Made by a program: the position numbers and the translations under genes. The notes beneath the pieces are model-generated. The model worked only from the letters and a program-made list of their open reading frames with translations, was not told the DNA's origin and did no database searches. Below are positions 46,901-55,107 of a stretch of DNA of 60,652 nucleotides, one piece after another. Numbering within the stretch: the stretch's first letter is position 1; every line of letters begins with the position of its first letter. The stretch is from the NCBI GenBank assembly GCA_947258405.1, contig CAMYIE010000003.1, positions 122,653-183,304 on the forward strand, written 5' to 3'. Source of the DNA: an uncultured Eudoraea sp. Lineage in GTDB: Bacteria > Bacteroidota > Bacteroidia > Flavobacteriales > Flavobacteriaceae.

Positions 46901-47006
46901 GGAACGCTATTTTGCTCACAGGAACGCCTTGCTTCAATCTGTTGATGACGAACATTTTGGATTTTTTAAAATCGAATTTAATGCTTATGTGGGTAATCCG
47001 AAATAA
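43926..47006 (+). CDS. Large polytopic membrane protein, GT-C-like, with periplasmic C-terminal domains
   Basis: A 1,026-residue protein. Residues 1-420 hold about 10 membrane helices. The first loop contains TYDAYIHLFFAGHYADNW, an Asp/His motif like those of GT-C glycosyltransferases and of the PTPS-related membrane family. A periplasmic stretch (about 430-550) follows, two more helices (near 560 and 615) and a C-terminal periplasmic part (630-1026). The C-terminal part has an NTF2-like segment (VVKAYYDALDYREFDKGHSF) and an FxLYD-like beta domain (LRVLSSKLVKYQGRYSIVGE). I start at ATG 43926 rather than the GTG one codon earlier. It probably handles a lipid-linked glycan at the outer face of the inner membrane. 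The lipoprotein gene overlaps its 3' end. Confidence 0.75.
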   Translation: MKKTNILLILAIIFGLAFHGSAIFFTLEETYDAYIHLFFAGHYADNWFEHWNYKWYTGFSIHGYPPLVHQAMALLSLVGGLKFGLYSIAFLSIILFVTGIYRYGLLLSGRRDIAGYTAILAVLSTAFVETLHLFGQLPSIIGLSLLLHALPGIYLWVRHGTSKNLITSLSLIAVMVSSHHVTPIFGMVFFVFPLIGMAIMDNSREETGDFKKVTFGVFLHHFKKVFWRIVSFGMSSLVLIVICILPYWVNTKKNPITQVPIPHGSRDNFLEITSSGLVFFMIPWGILLLVMPYLFYRFYSKRYLFLGLSFSLLTLLGTGGTTPLPRMILGENAFNILTLDRFTLWATMMALPVFGEFAYRFAKGDIRQFLQEKFGSIYYRLLGGFLAIILLFSVVFTMSLGYFRPAQPEKINMLPIVNFLNQDQHDRWRYLTLGFGDQMAWLSALTNANTVDGNYHSARRLPELTSRAIERLENSKYKGVEGIGSLQQFLTTPEKYHLKFIFSNDKFYDPLLFFCGWERLEQLENGVMVWERLNVSPLPAVLPRKEVSGALKLMWSLIPVSVLLLALVLNVQVVWWKAIKMKKNQNGVYEQLQAKFHPPGKLLIFSQLWGLMICILFLFGIYRLYLKNAERYNPQNVVKAYYDALDYREFDKGHSFLDPEAELSLDRYMLQISTSDGLLSSYAKMDEIEVNIVDQSKNSATIHVSTKWITPLESIKKEYRHKLVKREGNWFIIPGNITTDIPPDQLFTENQTTYFNHGRRRVGSQKTHYDDILEQPLLRVLSSKLVKYQGRYSIVGEVQNIDKVPSDIMIRSTIYAADGSDLAQYDAKYHLKHKLLPQETTVFRIDFEDISWKDTLEEVPNTYQPDQFTPAVIPGVPSYFNLQCAGNISNKDPNKSLALQNIESENGQLRGTIYNQGVQEITVPQLLVSYYSENRELLWVDHRFLEEGIRVGRKKEFRYAMPDLSGLKIISEDLSLCFVNGLPNPAENRVGLERYFAHRNALLQSVDDEHFGFFKIEFNAYVGNPK

Positions 47007-48213
47007 TAGTGCCGTCCTGATCCTCGGGGTTTACTTGCTGATGGGCGTCTTTGCCTGTACTCCTGCAAACAATTCAGATCAGGCAAGCGAAGTCTTTTTC
47101 GGACTAAACCATCTTAAGAAAAATTTTGTGGCAGGTGAAACCATAAAACTGCTCTTCGAAACACCCGCATTATCGGAAATGGGACTTCAGATCGACAATG
47201 GATACGGAACCTACTTCCTGACCCCCGAAATGACAGATGCCGGAATTTCCTTTACCTTACCTGCTCCCCTTAGTACCATATCAGGCCATTGCAGCTGGCA
47301 ACTCATCCACAAGGGTAATGTGAGACTACAGGGACAATTCTATATTCATCCGGAGACCGAATCAAAGATTAACATGGAATCCTATCTCGGCCCTCGCAAC
47401 ATCATCGCCGGTACTGATCAGGGTTCTATGTTGGTAAGTATCCCTTCAGATGTTTACGACAATCCGCTCGGCCAAGGGACCGTTTTACATTTCAACGAAA
47501 GATACCGCGGACAAAACCAAAACTTTAGGGATACTGTACAATACCTGGTCAGCTGGAGATATATAGATAAAAAGGAAATAGCCGGGCGTATCTTTATAAG
47601 ATCTTCCATAGGCCGCCATCCGTCTGGTGAAATGTACGCGGACATAAAACCTGCAGTGGCAGAGGATTTTAGCATTGCTTTGTTCAGAAATCATGAATAC
47701 GCAGATGGTAACCAGCAAATGATCCTGCGCACCGCCCAAATCAAAGATCGGTTTAACAATGTGATCAATGACGGAACATTGGTGACCTTCGGTATTGAGA
47801 CTGGTTTGGGTGAATTGCTTTTTACCAACGCCACCACTGTAAACGGCATCGCAGAGGCCAAAATAATCCATCCTGCTGCAGAGGCATCCTGGAATATCTC
47901 GGCCTTTATCACAGGAGAAGCTTCCAGCAATACATTGCAGGTGTCATTTGAAGCCTCCGTAAAAGACTACGATATATCATTTTCAACGGATGGCCAACAG
48001 CTGATCATTGGACCGATTATTGGCTTTATGGGACAGCTGGTGCCCGACTTTACCGACGTGTCCATAACGATCACATATGAAGATGGCCGGAAGGAATTAA
48101 AAACGGTCTGGACCGGAAATGGTTTTGCCAATCTGGATTTAGGCGGTCTTCGAGGTCAAACCAGTGCATTTAGGATTGAAACTCTGGGCGTTCTAAAGAC
48201 CCTAACTAGATAG
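46987..48213 (+). CDS. Lipoprotein with Ig-like (Big_1-type) domain
   Basis: A 408-residue protein with a lipoprotein signal peptide; the lipobox GVFAC puts the acylated Cys at residue 24. The body is all beta. The region around residues 255-325 (NDGTLVTFGIETGLGELLF, then TTVNGIAEAKI) matches bacterial Ig-like domain 1 repeats of the invasin type. ATG 46981, two codons upstream, is an alternative start. The gene overlaps the GT-C-like gene by about 20 bases and is followed 4 bases later by the glycoside hydrolase, so the three are coupled. It is likely a periplasmic or surface scaffold of the polysaccharide system. Confidence 0.75.
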   Translation: MWVIRNNSAVLILGVYLLMGVFACTPANNSDQASEVFFGLNHLKKNFVAGETIKLLFETPALSEMGLQIDNGYGTYFLTPEMTDAGISFTLPAPLSTISGHCSWQLIHKGNVRLQGQFYIHPETESKINMESYLGPRNIIAGTDQGSMLVSIPSDVYDNPLGQGTVLHFNERYRGQNQNFRDTVQYLVSWRYIDKKEIAGRIFIRSSIGRHPSGEMYADIKPAVAEDFSIALFRNHEYADGNQQMILRTAQIKDRFNNVINDGTLVTFGIETGLGELLFTNATTVNGIAEAKIIHPAAEASWNISAFITGEASSNTLQVSFEASVKDYDISFSTDGQQLIIGPIIGFMGQLVPDFTDVSITITYEDGRKELKTVWTGNGFANLDLGGLRGQTSAFRIETLGVLKTLTR

Positions 48214-48217
48214 CACT

Positions 48218-49750
48218 ATGGAAAATAAATTCAAAAAGAATATATACAGAGCGTTTTTGATCCTTTCCGCTGTTTTTATCTTCGGGTTGGTGCTGCTTGG
48301 GATCAGCTCGGGCATCGCATTTATGAATTCAGGAGCCGATCGCAGTTCCATCCTCAATCTTGATGTGGATATGAAGACCGCGTATATGCCTCATGTAATC
48401 CTGGAAGACGGTAACAATGAAGGCCGGGCTATAGACTCCACAGTATTCGAAAAACTCCAAAGAGACTATCTGAATTCTTGGTACACACGCAACGAAGCCT
48501 TAAAATATAATGATCCTATATTGCTTAAAGATTACTACACGGATAGTGCGTATGTAAAGTTGAAACGGATCATTGAACTCAACCGGTCGAAAGGAGTATC
48601 GGTAGAACAAACCACACTTTCACACAGAATATCTCTCGATTTCTACAGCGCCGATGGCAGGATTGCCGTGATTTCTGACAGGAATGTTGAGCTATTCAGA
48701 AAACTTTATAAAGATGGCCAAACTGTCAACAAATCCAAAGATACCAGCAACTATCAGGTGGTTCTTTTCCTGGAAGATAATTTCTGGCGTATTAGGCATT
48801 TCTTAAGAAAGTCTGCCTTATCATTTACGGGATCTGCTATACCTGAACTGAAGACTTTCGATACTGAAATCCATGCGATAAAAGGGGTAAATTACTATCC
48901 AAAAGACCAGGCCTGGAAGATGTTTGGTGAGCGTTTTGACCTCAAAACAATTTCAGCAGACTTTAAGAAGATAAAAGCGATGGGGCTGAACACGATCAGG
49001 ATCTTTGTTCCATATAAGGAATTTGGGGCGGCAGATGTCTCTGAGAAACACCTCCAACAAATTCATCAAATGATGGATCTCTCGGCCTCACATAAGATTC
49101 GTGTTATCTTAACTCTGTTCGATTTCTATGGCAATTATGACCTCGCCGATTGGACATTGAGTTTCCGCCATGGCAGAACAATTGTATCGGCCCTGAAGGA
49201 TCATCCGGCACTGCTGGGCTGGGACCTTAAAAATGAGCCTGATCTCGATTTTGAAAACAGGGGCAAAGAAAGGGTTTTGGATTGGTTGCAGCAATTGAGC
49301 AGAATTGTCAGGTCAATTGACCGGAATCACCCTGTAACCATCGGTTGGTCTAATGAAAGGGCAGCCACTCTACTGCATTCTGAGGTCGATTATATTTCAT
49401 TTCATTACTATGGCAACACAGCAGAATTTCAAAAAATTTATCTGGATTTGAAAAGATCTTCTGAGGGCAAATCAGTAGTGCTGCAGGAATACGGCCTGTC
49501 CTCCTATAGCGGCTTTTGGAATCTCTTCTCCGGTTCCGACAAAAAACAGTCTGACTACCACGCGGAAATGCAAAAACATCTTGAAAAACAGCATGTTCCT
49601 TTCCTTTTCTGGACGCTTTATGATTTCTCCTCAGTGCCCATAGATGTGGCAGGGAAAAAACCCTGGAGACGAATCCCCCAAAAATTCTATGGATGTATCG
49701 ATTCTGAAGGAAACCCCAAACCATCTTTCACCTATTTGCGTCAAAAATAA
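48218..49750 (+). CDS. Membrane-anchored GH-A clan (GH5-like) glycoside hydrolase
   Basis: A 510-residue protein. One N-terminal membrane helix (about 12-35) anchors it with the rest outside. Residues 70-205 look like an NTF2-like domain (LNSWYTRNEALKYNDPILLK). From about 225 a TIM barrel of clan GH-A follows: GVNYYPKDQAW, MGLNTIRIFVPY, then GWDLKNEPDLD with the acid/base Glu340, and VVLQEYGLSSY with the nucleophile Glu424. The bond cleaved is unknown. In PgaB, PelA, BcsZ and AlgL systems a hydrolase or lyase trims the polymer in the periplasm; the same role is inferred here. It ends the three-gene operon. Confidence 0.85.
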   Translation: MENKFKKNIYRAFLILSAVFIFGLVLLGISSGIAFMNSGADRSSILNLDVDMKTAYMPHVILEDGNNEGRAIDSTVFEKLQRDYLNSWYTRNEALKYNDPILLKDYYTDSAYVKLKRIIELNRSKGVSVEQTTLSHRISLDFYSADGRIAVISDRNVELFRKLYKDGQTVNKSKDTSNYQVVLFLEDNFWRIRHFLRKSALSFTGSAIPELKTFDTEIHAIKGVNYYPKDQAWKMFGERFDLKTISADFKKIKAMGLNTIRIFVPYKEFGAADVSEKHLQQIHQMMDLSASHKIRVILTLFDFYGNYDLADWTLSFRHGRTIVSALKDHPALLGWDLKNEPDLDFENRGKERVLDWLQQLSRIVRSIDRNHPVTIGWSNERAATLLHSEVDYISFHYYGNTAEFQKIYLDLKRSSEGKSVVLQEYGLSSYSGFWNLFSGSDKKQSDYHAEMQKHLEKQHVPFLFWTLYDFSSVPIDVAGKKPWRRIPQKFYGCIDSEGNPKPSFTYLRQK

Positions 49751-49777
49751 AAAAGGAGCAGCCATATGACTGCTCCT
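49749..49777 (-). terminator. Rho-independent terminator of the GT4 gene
   Basis: On the minus strand AGGAGCAG pairs with CTGCTCCT around an 8-base loop, followed by TTTTTTATTTTTG. It lies between the convergent hydrolase and GT4 genes. The T-run overlaps the hydrolase stop codon. Confidence 0.8.
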
Positions 49778-49805
49778 ATTATCCCGGAACTTCCTTAAGA
49801 TCCGC

Positions 49806-51038
49806 TTAACTATCCAACTTAGCCTGCACTCTTTTGGGTAGTTGCAGCTGAAATCCGGCTTCGTTCCTCAGGCGCAGGGCTTTAAAAAAATCGACGTATG
49901 TCTGTGCGATTACCGACATTGGCAGGGAACATGCCGCACGGTAATTTGACTTCCCTAGTTCCACGCGATGGCTATCCTGCTCAACTATCTTTTGAATAGC
50001 GTCGGCCAGGGAATCGATATTTTCAGGCTCAAAGAACTCGCCTGAATATCCCTCTTCACGGACCAGGATACCAAGATCACCAAGATCTGGTAAAACCGCT
50101 GCCTTTCCATAACTTCCGGCCTGGTGCAGTACCCCTGAGCTACCCGTCGTGGAGGTATATGGGAATACTACCACTGCAGCTTGCCCGAATACAAGGGCCA
50201 CATCCTCCTCAGGTACATATCCGGTAAACCTCAGCTGTTCGATGTTTTGGTATCTTTTGCGAACATCGTCCAGGTAACCGGGTGTGTTGGGGCTATCAGT
50301 ACCGGCAATTACTATCTCTATATTGAGTTTGGTACGTGATCGGATCAGTGCCACTGCTTCGATCAGGATTTCTACTTTTTTGTAGGTTCCAAATTTTCCG
50401 AAAGCCATCACCTGGCAAGGACCGGAAGGCAATTCGTACTGTGGTTCTGGCGGTGTTTCAAAAGATCCATGTGGGATCAAAGCGATATTCCTGGCTCTAT
50501 ACTTACTTTCGAGAATGTCTACATATTTACTGATGGTTACTGCCAAAACATCTGATGCCAGAATGCAACGCGTTAGCTGAGTGCCAATAAAACCATAGAT
50601 TCTCTGAAGAATCCTGTTCTGGGTAATACCTGCATTGTCGAGGGCTACCTGCTCCGTAATATTGTGCAGCAATGTAATGACCGGTATGCGTTTTGCCCGG
50701 CAAAGCAGAGGCAGCATCAGTCCAAGGGCCGCAGGTATCTTCTTGTCACCGAATTTCAGGAATTGCAGGTTTAAGAGTACCCCGTCGGGTTTGGTTTCGG
50801 ACAATGCCTTCCCAATCTTGAAAAGATTCAGATATCCATTGAATTCCCAACATTCCTTAATGGTTACCCTGCAACCTTCTTCTTCAAAGGTCAGCGATTT
50901 AGGTTCGTCGGTTTTGTCTGTTATGAGGATAAGTTCCTCCAGTTCTGTCTGTTGCCGCAAGTGTTTCACCAGGTGGTATCCGTATTCGGACAAGGTTACT
51001 TTACTTGGGGGCAAAGCAGTAATAATAGCTAATTTCAT
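49806..51038 (-). CDS. GT4-family glycosyltransferase
   Basis: A 410-residue GT-B glycosyltransferase. The N-terminal half starts MKLAIITALPPSKVTLSEYG and contains VITLLHNITEQ. The C-terminal half has VMAFGKFGTYKKVEILIEAV, where Lys/Arg bind the donor phosphates, IEIVIAGTD and LRFTGYVPEEDVALVF. FPYTSTTGSSGVLHQAGSYGKA is the nucleotide-sugar loop, in which the usual EX7E pattern is partly replaced. It is a cytoplasmic enzyme probably extending the glycan on the lipid carrier. It forms its own unit, with repeats of operator B upstream. Confidence 0.87.
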   Translation of the reverse strand: MKLAIITALPPSKVTLSEYGYHLVKHLRQQTELEELILITDKTDEPKSLTFEEEGCRVTIKECWEFNGYLNLFKIGKALSETKPDGVLLNLQFLKFGDKKIPAALGLMLPLLCRAKRIPVITLLHNITEQVALDNAGITQNRILQRIYGFIGTQLTRCILASDVLAVTISKYVDILESKYRARNIALIPHGSFETPPEPQYELPSGPCQVMAFGKFGTYKKVEILIEAVALIRSRTKLNIEIVIAGTDSPNTPGYLDDVRKRYQNIEQLRFTGYVPEEDVALVFGQAAVVVFPYTSTTGSSGVLHQAGSYGKAAVLPDLGDLGILVREEGYSGEFFEPENIDSLADAIQKIVEQDSHRVELGKSNYRAACSLPMSVIAQTYVDFFKALRLRNEAGFQLQLPKRVQAKLDS

Positions 51039-51077
51039 AATGGTGAGATTAAGTTTATATTTGGGTTATTTTCAAAG

Positions 51078-51085
51078 CAAATATC
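51078..51085 (-). promoter_or_regulatory. -7-like box for the GT4 gene
   Basis: On the minus strand GATATTTG, one base off TAnnTTTG, lies 39 bases from the start codon. Exactly 30 bases separate it from the repeat at 51116. Confidence 0.45.
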
Positions 51086-51115
51086 TACTTTGAGTAATGC
51101 AAAAAGGGAGGTGGA

Positions 51116-51146
51116 ACGGTCAATGGCGCAGATGTGTAGACCGATG
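51116..51146 (+). promoter_or_regulatory. Operator B: direct repeats at 21-bp spacing (one degenerate)
   Basis: ACGGTCAATG (51116, degenerate) and TAGACCGATG (51137, strong) start 21 bp apart upstream of the GT4 gene. The distance from the weak repeat to the -7-like box is 30 bases, as in operators A and C. Confidence 0.6.
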
Positions 51147-51209
51147 GGCCTGGTGTTGCGATATCCTTTTTCTGTATAGCTGTCCGGCAAGCACTTATTC
51201 GACAAAAAA

Positions 51210-51246
51210 AGGCCGGCAATCTATGAGTTACCGGCCTGATTTTTTG
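51210..51246. terminator. Rho-independent terminator of the STAS-flippase operon
   Basis: AGGCCGG and CCGGCCT pair across a 14-base interior. A-rich sequence on the left gives a T-run for minus-strand transcripts, and six T on the right suit plus-strand ones. It lies 14 bases past the flippase stop. Confidence 0.75.
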
Positions 51247-51259
51247 ATTATTACAGAGA

Positions 51260-52495
51260 TTATTTCCCCTGCCTGCTGTAATAATATGCCAGTTGCAGCA
51301 GCAACAAAATCAACATATTGAAGATCTGGATCTGGACCACCAGCGCCAGCGAGCTGTGGAAAAAGAATATCAAAACGAGTTGTAGCAGACCAACTGCTGC
51401 AGACATCACCACAGGCAGGTAATGATCTAATGAAAGGTAATAGTATGCGAATATGTTCGCCAGGCCAAATAAGGATGTTGCAAGCGCGTATTGCCACAAC
51501 AAATCAGCAATCGGCAGATAGGCCGAACCAAACATAAGCGATATGATCAATTCCGGGCATAAAAGACAAAGTATGACAATGGTCACTGATAGCAGACCTA
51601 TCATTAATACATACCTGAAAAGGATGGGTGCCGTAGATTCACCTCTTTTTTGTCTCTCAATAACTCTGGGAAGTAAGAGCATAGCAAACATCCAGGCCAC
51701 AAAATATACAATACGTCCTACCAGTGCCATTGAGGCATATAGCCCGGCCTCATAGGCATCGAAAAAGTGTTTGACAAGGATAAGGTCGAAATTGTTGATT
51801 ATGATCTGAGAAAGTTCATATCCGGCTGTGAGTAACAAAAAACCATTTAAGGATTTTAAGTTTTTGGCACTGAGACGGACTTTAACCGTGCTCTTAAATT
51901 CCCCTGACTCCACCGGAAAGAATCCAAAGGCAAATGACAGCAGAATACCAGAGGCTACCAGCATACCGGGTGAAAGGGGAAGCCAGAGTAAGAAAAGAAG
52001 CGTCAAGATCAGCCTGCTCCACATTTCATACTGGTAGGACAGGGATAGCTTGTGGAGAGAATTGCTCCCCTGGAATTTACCCCTCTTAACACTCATTAGG
52101 AAATAGAGCGGAATTCCCAGACCAAAAAAAATAAACATCCAAGGGGAAGAGGTCGAAAACCAATGCTGCAGGTACCCTGAAAACAGCACAGTGCTGCACC
52201 CCAGCACTGCTCCTGCTCTCCAGGCGTAGTGGTTGAGCCTCTGGAACAGCGCAGTCCATTGATCCCCGTTTAACAGTACTGTATATTTGGCCATTGCAAG
52301 TTGGAAGGTCATGCCTAGAAAGGAAACTACAAGCAGTATGGTAACGAGCAGGGCGGCTTCGGCAAATGCCTCAGGCCCAAGAATACGGCCTATCAACAGG
52401 TTATAGAGGTAATTTCCCCCGTTGACCATTAGGGCACTTGCCATAAACAACTTTTCCTGACTTATACTCAGCGATTTTAATCTAAATACGGTCAT
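51260..52495 (-). CDS. Wzx-type polysaccharide flippase (MOP superfamily)
   Basis: A 411-residue integral membrane protein with about 12 helices and short loops. The N-terminal LMVNGGNYLYNLLIGRILGPEAFAEA is characteristic of oligosaccharide flippases: a helix with Asn/Gly, then a GRxLGPExF loop. It would move lipid-linked glycan across the inner membrane. Its start overlaps the end of the STAS gene by 14 bases, so the two are translationally coupled, an unusual pairing. Confidence 0.88.
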   Translation of the reverse strand: MTVFRLKSLSISQEKLFMASALMVNGGNYLYNLLIGRILGPEAFAEAALLVTILLVVSFLGMTFQLAMAKYTVLLNGDQWTALFQRLNHYAWRAGAVLGCSTVLFSGYLQHWFSTSSPWMFIFFGLGIPLYFLMSVKRGKFQGSNSLHKLSLSYQYEMWSRLILTLLFLLWLPLSPGMLVASGILLSFAFGFFPVESGEFKSTVKVRLSAKNLKSLNGFLLLTAGYELSQIIINNFDLILVKHFFDAYEAGLYASMALVGRIVYFVAWMFAMLLLPRVIERQKRGESTAPILFRYVLMIGLLSVTIVILCLLCPELIISLMFGSAYLPIADLLWQYALATSLFGLANIFAYYYLSLDHYLPVVMSAAVGLLQLVLIFFFHSSLALVVQIQIFNMLILLLLQLAYYYSRQGK

Positions 52496-52784
52496 GACTC
52501 AAGATATAATCAGATTTTGCAGTCTTCATAATCTGATATACAGGTATGTTTTTCATTCCGATGATAGAAAGCACCTGATTCATTCTGGATGCTTTCTTGC
52601 AAATCCATTCCAGTTCAACGGCACTGGGGAGGTCTATTCCACAAATCTTGTCCAAAGTAAGCGTGAGATAGTCACAGGATTTAAACTCGGTTTCCAAATA
52701 CGATCGCAGGATATCGATATTCTGGCTTTTCAAAGAGCCATACACTTCAATGAAGCCCTCTTTATTTCTGATTTGTAACGCCAT
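52482..52784 (-). CDS. STAS-domain protein
   Basis: A 100-residue single STAS domain: MALQIRNKEGFIEVYGSL, then LTLTLDKICGIDLPSAVELE as the core strand-loop-helix. The position where anti-anti-sigma factors carry the phosphorylated Ser/Thr falls in IDLPSAVEL (the Ser). The partner kinase is not obvious in the window. It is first in the operon with the flippase and could regulate it by binding or act in a partner switch (inference). Confidence 0.8.
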   Translation of the reverse strand: MALQIRNKEGFIEVYGSLKSQNIDILRSYLETEFKSCDYLTLTLDKICGIDLPSAVELEWICKKASRMNQVLSIIGMKNIPVYQIMKTAKSDYILSHDRI

Positions 52785-52827
52785 TACGTTTGTCTTATTA
52801 GGTTAAGTAATCGTTCAGTTTGAAGGC

Positions 52828-52835
52828 CAAAGATC
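52828..52835 (-). promoter_or_regulatory. -7-like box for the STAS-flippase operon
   Basis: On the minus strand GATCTTTG, one base off TAnnTTTG, lies 43 bases from the STAS start. Exactly 30 bases separate it from the repeat at 52866. Confidence 0.45.
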
Positions 52836-52865
52836 TCAGAACCAGCCCTGCCAGTCCGGCCCGTT

Positions 52866-52896
52866 TAGACGGACGACCAATTGCTGTAGACGAATG
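52866..52896 (+). promoter_or_regulatory. Operator C: two direct repeats at 21-bp spacing (predicted LytTR sites)
   Basis: TAGACGGACG (52866) and TAGACGAATG (52887) lie between the divergent STAS-flippase operon and the TPR-barrel gene. A possible plus-strand -7 box TAACTTTA is at 52933-52940, 10 bp further from the proximal repeat than in operator A. Confidence 0.7.
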
Positions 52897-53003
52897 GCAA
52901 TTTGCCTACTTCCGGGGTGAAATGTGCCGCCGTAACTTTATATCTCCTTAAAAAAAGGTTTTTGATGGCATCGATTCCATCTAAAATCACCAAAACTTAA
53001 CCT

Positions 53004-55064
53004 ATGAAAAGAGTAGTATTATTCATTAGCGCATTTTTGGCCATCTACATCATCACGGCCCAAGAACCCATGGAAAAAGGATTCATACTCCTCGAAAATG
53101 GAGATTTCAGCGAAGCGCTGGAATTCTTTGATTCCTATCTCGAACTACAACCCCAGAATAAGGCGGCCCAGATCTGTTACGGACGTTCCCTCGGACTGAG
53201 CGGTCGGCCCGATGATGCGGTCTCCTATTTTTATGGTATGAAGAAAAGGCTACCGGGCGACCTGGAGATAAGTATCAATTATGCCGAATCCCTGTTGTGG
53301 GCCGAACGATTTTCTGAAGCCCAAGCGGAGTACTCGGCACTGTTGAAATCGAACCCTCGGGATTTCAGCCTGCTTTTGGGATATGCCAACTGTTTTGGCA
53401 ATTTGAAAGAGTACGATAAGGCTCTTTATTGGGTCAACAAAGCACTGGAGGTAAAGCCGTCACATCCCGCAGCCCTGGTGTCCAGGAAATTTACAAGACT
53501 GGGCTGGGCACATAAGCTGATCGGCAGGCAGGAATATGAGTCGGGAAAAGAACTACTCCTGAAGAATCTGGATGATTTCCCAAACGATCGGGAAACCCTT
53601 CTCAACCTTGCACAAGTATATCTAGCCACTCAAAATACCGAGCAGGCCAGGAAATGCTATGCCGACCTGGTGGTCACAAAAAAAGACAGCATTACGGCAT
53701 TAATAGGCACCTCCTTGGTTTCGCATATGGAAAGGAAAGGGAAAGAAGCGCTTGCACAGGCAAAAATGGCCAGGACCAGGGCAATACAACTAGGGGACAC
53801 GCTGTTGCTCCGCAAGGCAGAAGAACGATTCGTTCAGGCCTTACTCTGGAACAGGGAATACAGTTCAGCCAGAGAGCATCTCAAAATACTCACTCGGTTT
53901 TACAATAACGAGTCATGGGTAATGGGCCTACAGGCCAGCCTTGGCATGTATTCCGGTAAAACCAGAGGAAGTCTAAACACCTATGAGCTATTGCTTGAAA
54001 AGGACTCCACCTCATTCGATGGGAACCTCGGGAAGGCGAATGCCCTATTCGCAGAAGATCGTATGGAAGAAGCCTACAGGGCGACTTACAAAACACTGGA
54101 AATTTTTGATAACCAGAAGGATGCCATGGCCCTACTTGAAAAGCTGAACCAGGTTCATGCGCCAACTCTACAGCAGAACGCAATCTATTCCTCAGATAGC
54201 GGACAGAATGTTGCCTTGACCAGTCTGAGCACTCTTCGCCTACCCTGGTCTACCAAGTTTCAAACCTCTCTGGGATACCAATACAGGGATACAAGGAATT
54301 TGGTCGATCAAAACCAGGCGCAATCCCATTCGGTGACTATGGGACTAGCCTATAAATGGTTCCCGAAAACCAAAACCACACTCCAGTTTGGTTTGGATTA
54401 TGTGATGAGCCCTACAGAAAGTTATACGCAACCCTTGGTGGATTTTCGTTTAGCTTTAAAGCCGTTGCCCCATCAACATCTTGAATTTATGTACAAAAGG
54501 GAACTCGAGAACTTCAATGCCGACCTTATACAACAGCAGATTGTTAAGAATCACTTGGGACTTAGTTTTCACCAGGCTAGTAATTTCAATCTCGGATTGT
54601 ATTCTCAATTTATCCAGAGTTATCAATCTGATGAGAACATAAGGACCCTCCTGTTCTGTTCCATTTTCTACCAGCTGCTTCAGGACCCAGGTGTTAAAAT
54701 CGGGTTGAATTATCAATATATCGGTTTCAGCGAACAAAAACCAGAGCTCTATTTCAGTCCGGAACAATTTCAGGCGATTGAATTTTTCAGCACCGCGCAG
54801 ATTTCATTTTCCAAAAAATCATCAATTCAATTTACCGGAGCCACAGGTCTTCAGCAAGTGGAGAAGGCAACACCATCCTTTACCTTTAGAATGGATTTGA
54901 ACTACAGTTATCAGATCAACAAAAAATGGCTTATCGGGATTTATGGAAAGTACAGCAATGTGGCTTCTACCACCGCTGCGGGATTCGAGATAGCACAGGT
55001 AGGCTTGAAGTTACAAAGGTCCTGGCTGAACAAACAGCTGTTCGCAAAACCGAAGGCCCTATAA
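53004..55064 (+). CDS. TPR-repeat outer-membrane beta-barrel protein (PgaA/PelB/BcsC-like exporter)
   Basis: A 686-residue protein with a Sec signal peptide (cleavage near YIITA/Q). Residues 20-395 are TPR-like helical repeats, for example EKGFILLENGDFSEALEFFD, LLLGYANCFGNLKEYDKALY and TLLNLAQVYLATQNTEQARK. Residues 400-686 are amphipathic beta strands of a barrel: WSTKFQTSLGYQYRD, then strands rich in Tyr, Phe and Gln. A periplasmic TPR part joined to an outer-membrane barrel is the layout of the polysaccharide exporters PgaA, PelB and BcsC. Export of the polymer made by the neighbouring genes is inferred. The protein is smaller than those relatives, and no sequence-level homology to them is claimed. 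Confidence 0.8.
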   Translation: MKRVVLFISAFLAIYIITAQEPMEKGFILLENGDFSEALEFFDSYLELQPQNKAAQICYGRSLGLSGRPDDAVSYFYGMKKRLPGDLEISINYAESLLWAERFSEAQAEYSALLKSNPRDFSLLLGYANCFGNLKEYDKALYWVNKALEVKPSHPAALVSRKFTRLGWAHKLIGRQEYESGKELLLKNLDDFPNDRETLLNLAQVYLATQNTEQARKCYADLVVTKKDSITALIGTSLVSHMERKGKEALAQAKMARTRAIQLGDTLLLRKAEERFVQALLWNREYSSAREHLKILTRFYNNESWVMGLQASLGMYSGKTRGSLNTYELLLEKDSTSFDGNLGKANALFAEDRMEEAYRATYKTLEIFDNQKDAMALLEKLNQVHAPTLQQNAIYSSDSGQNVALTSLSTLRLPWSTKFQTSLGYQYRDTRNLVDQNQAQSHSVTMGLAYKWFPKTKTTLQFGLDYVMSPTESYTQPLVDFRLALKPLPHQHLEFMYKRELENFNADLIQQQIVKNHLGLSFHQASNFNLGLYSQFIQSYQSDENIRTLLFCSIFYQLLQDPGVKIGLNYQYIGFSEQKPELYFSPEQFQAIEFFSTAQISFSKKSSIQFTGATGLQQVEKATPSFTFRMDLNYSYQINKKWLIGIYGKYSNVASTTAAGFEIAQVGLKLQRSWLNKQLFAKPKAL

Positions 55065-55107
55065 CCATTTTGCCTATAGTTTGCCAGCCGATCAAAAGTT
55101 AGTCAAC

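Noticed and set aside
51137-51246. A plus-strand small RNA starting after operator B and ending at the terminator 51210-51246
   Set aside because: No plus-strand -7 box is visible, and the repeat fits the minus-strand GT4 promoter with the same 30-base distance as at operators A and C.
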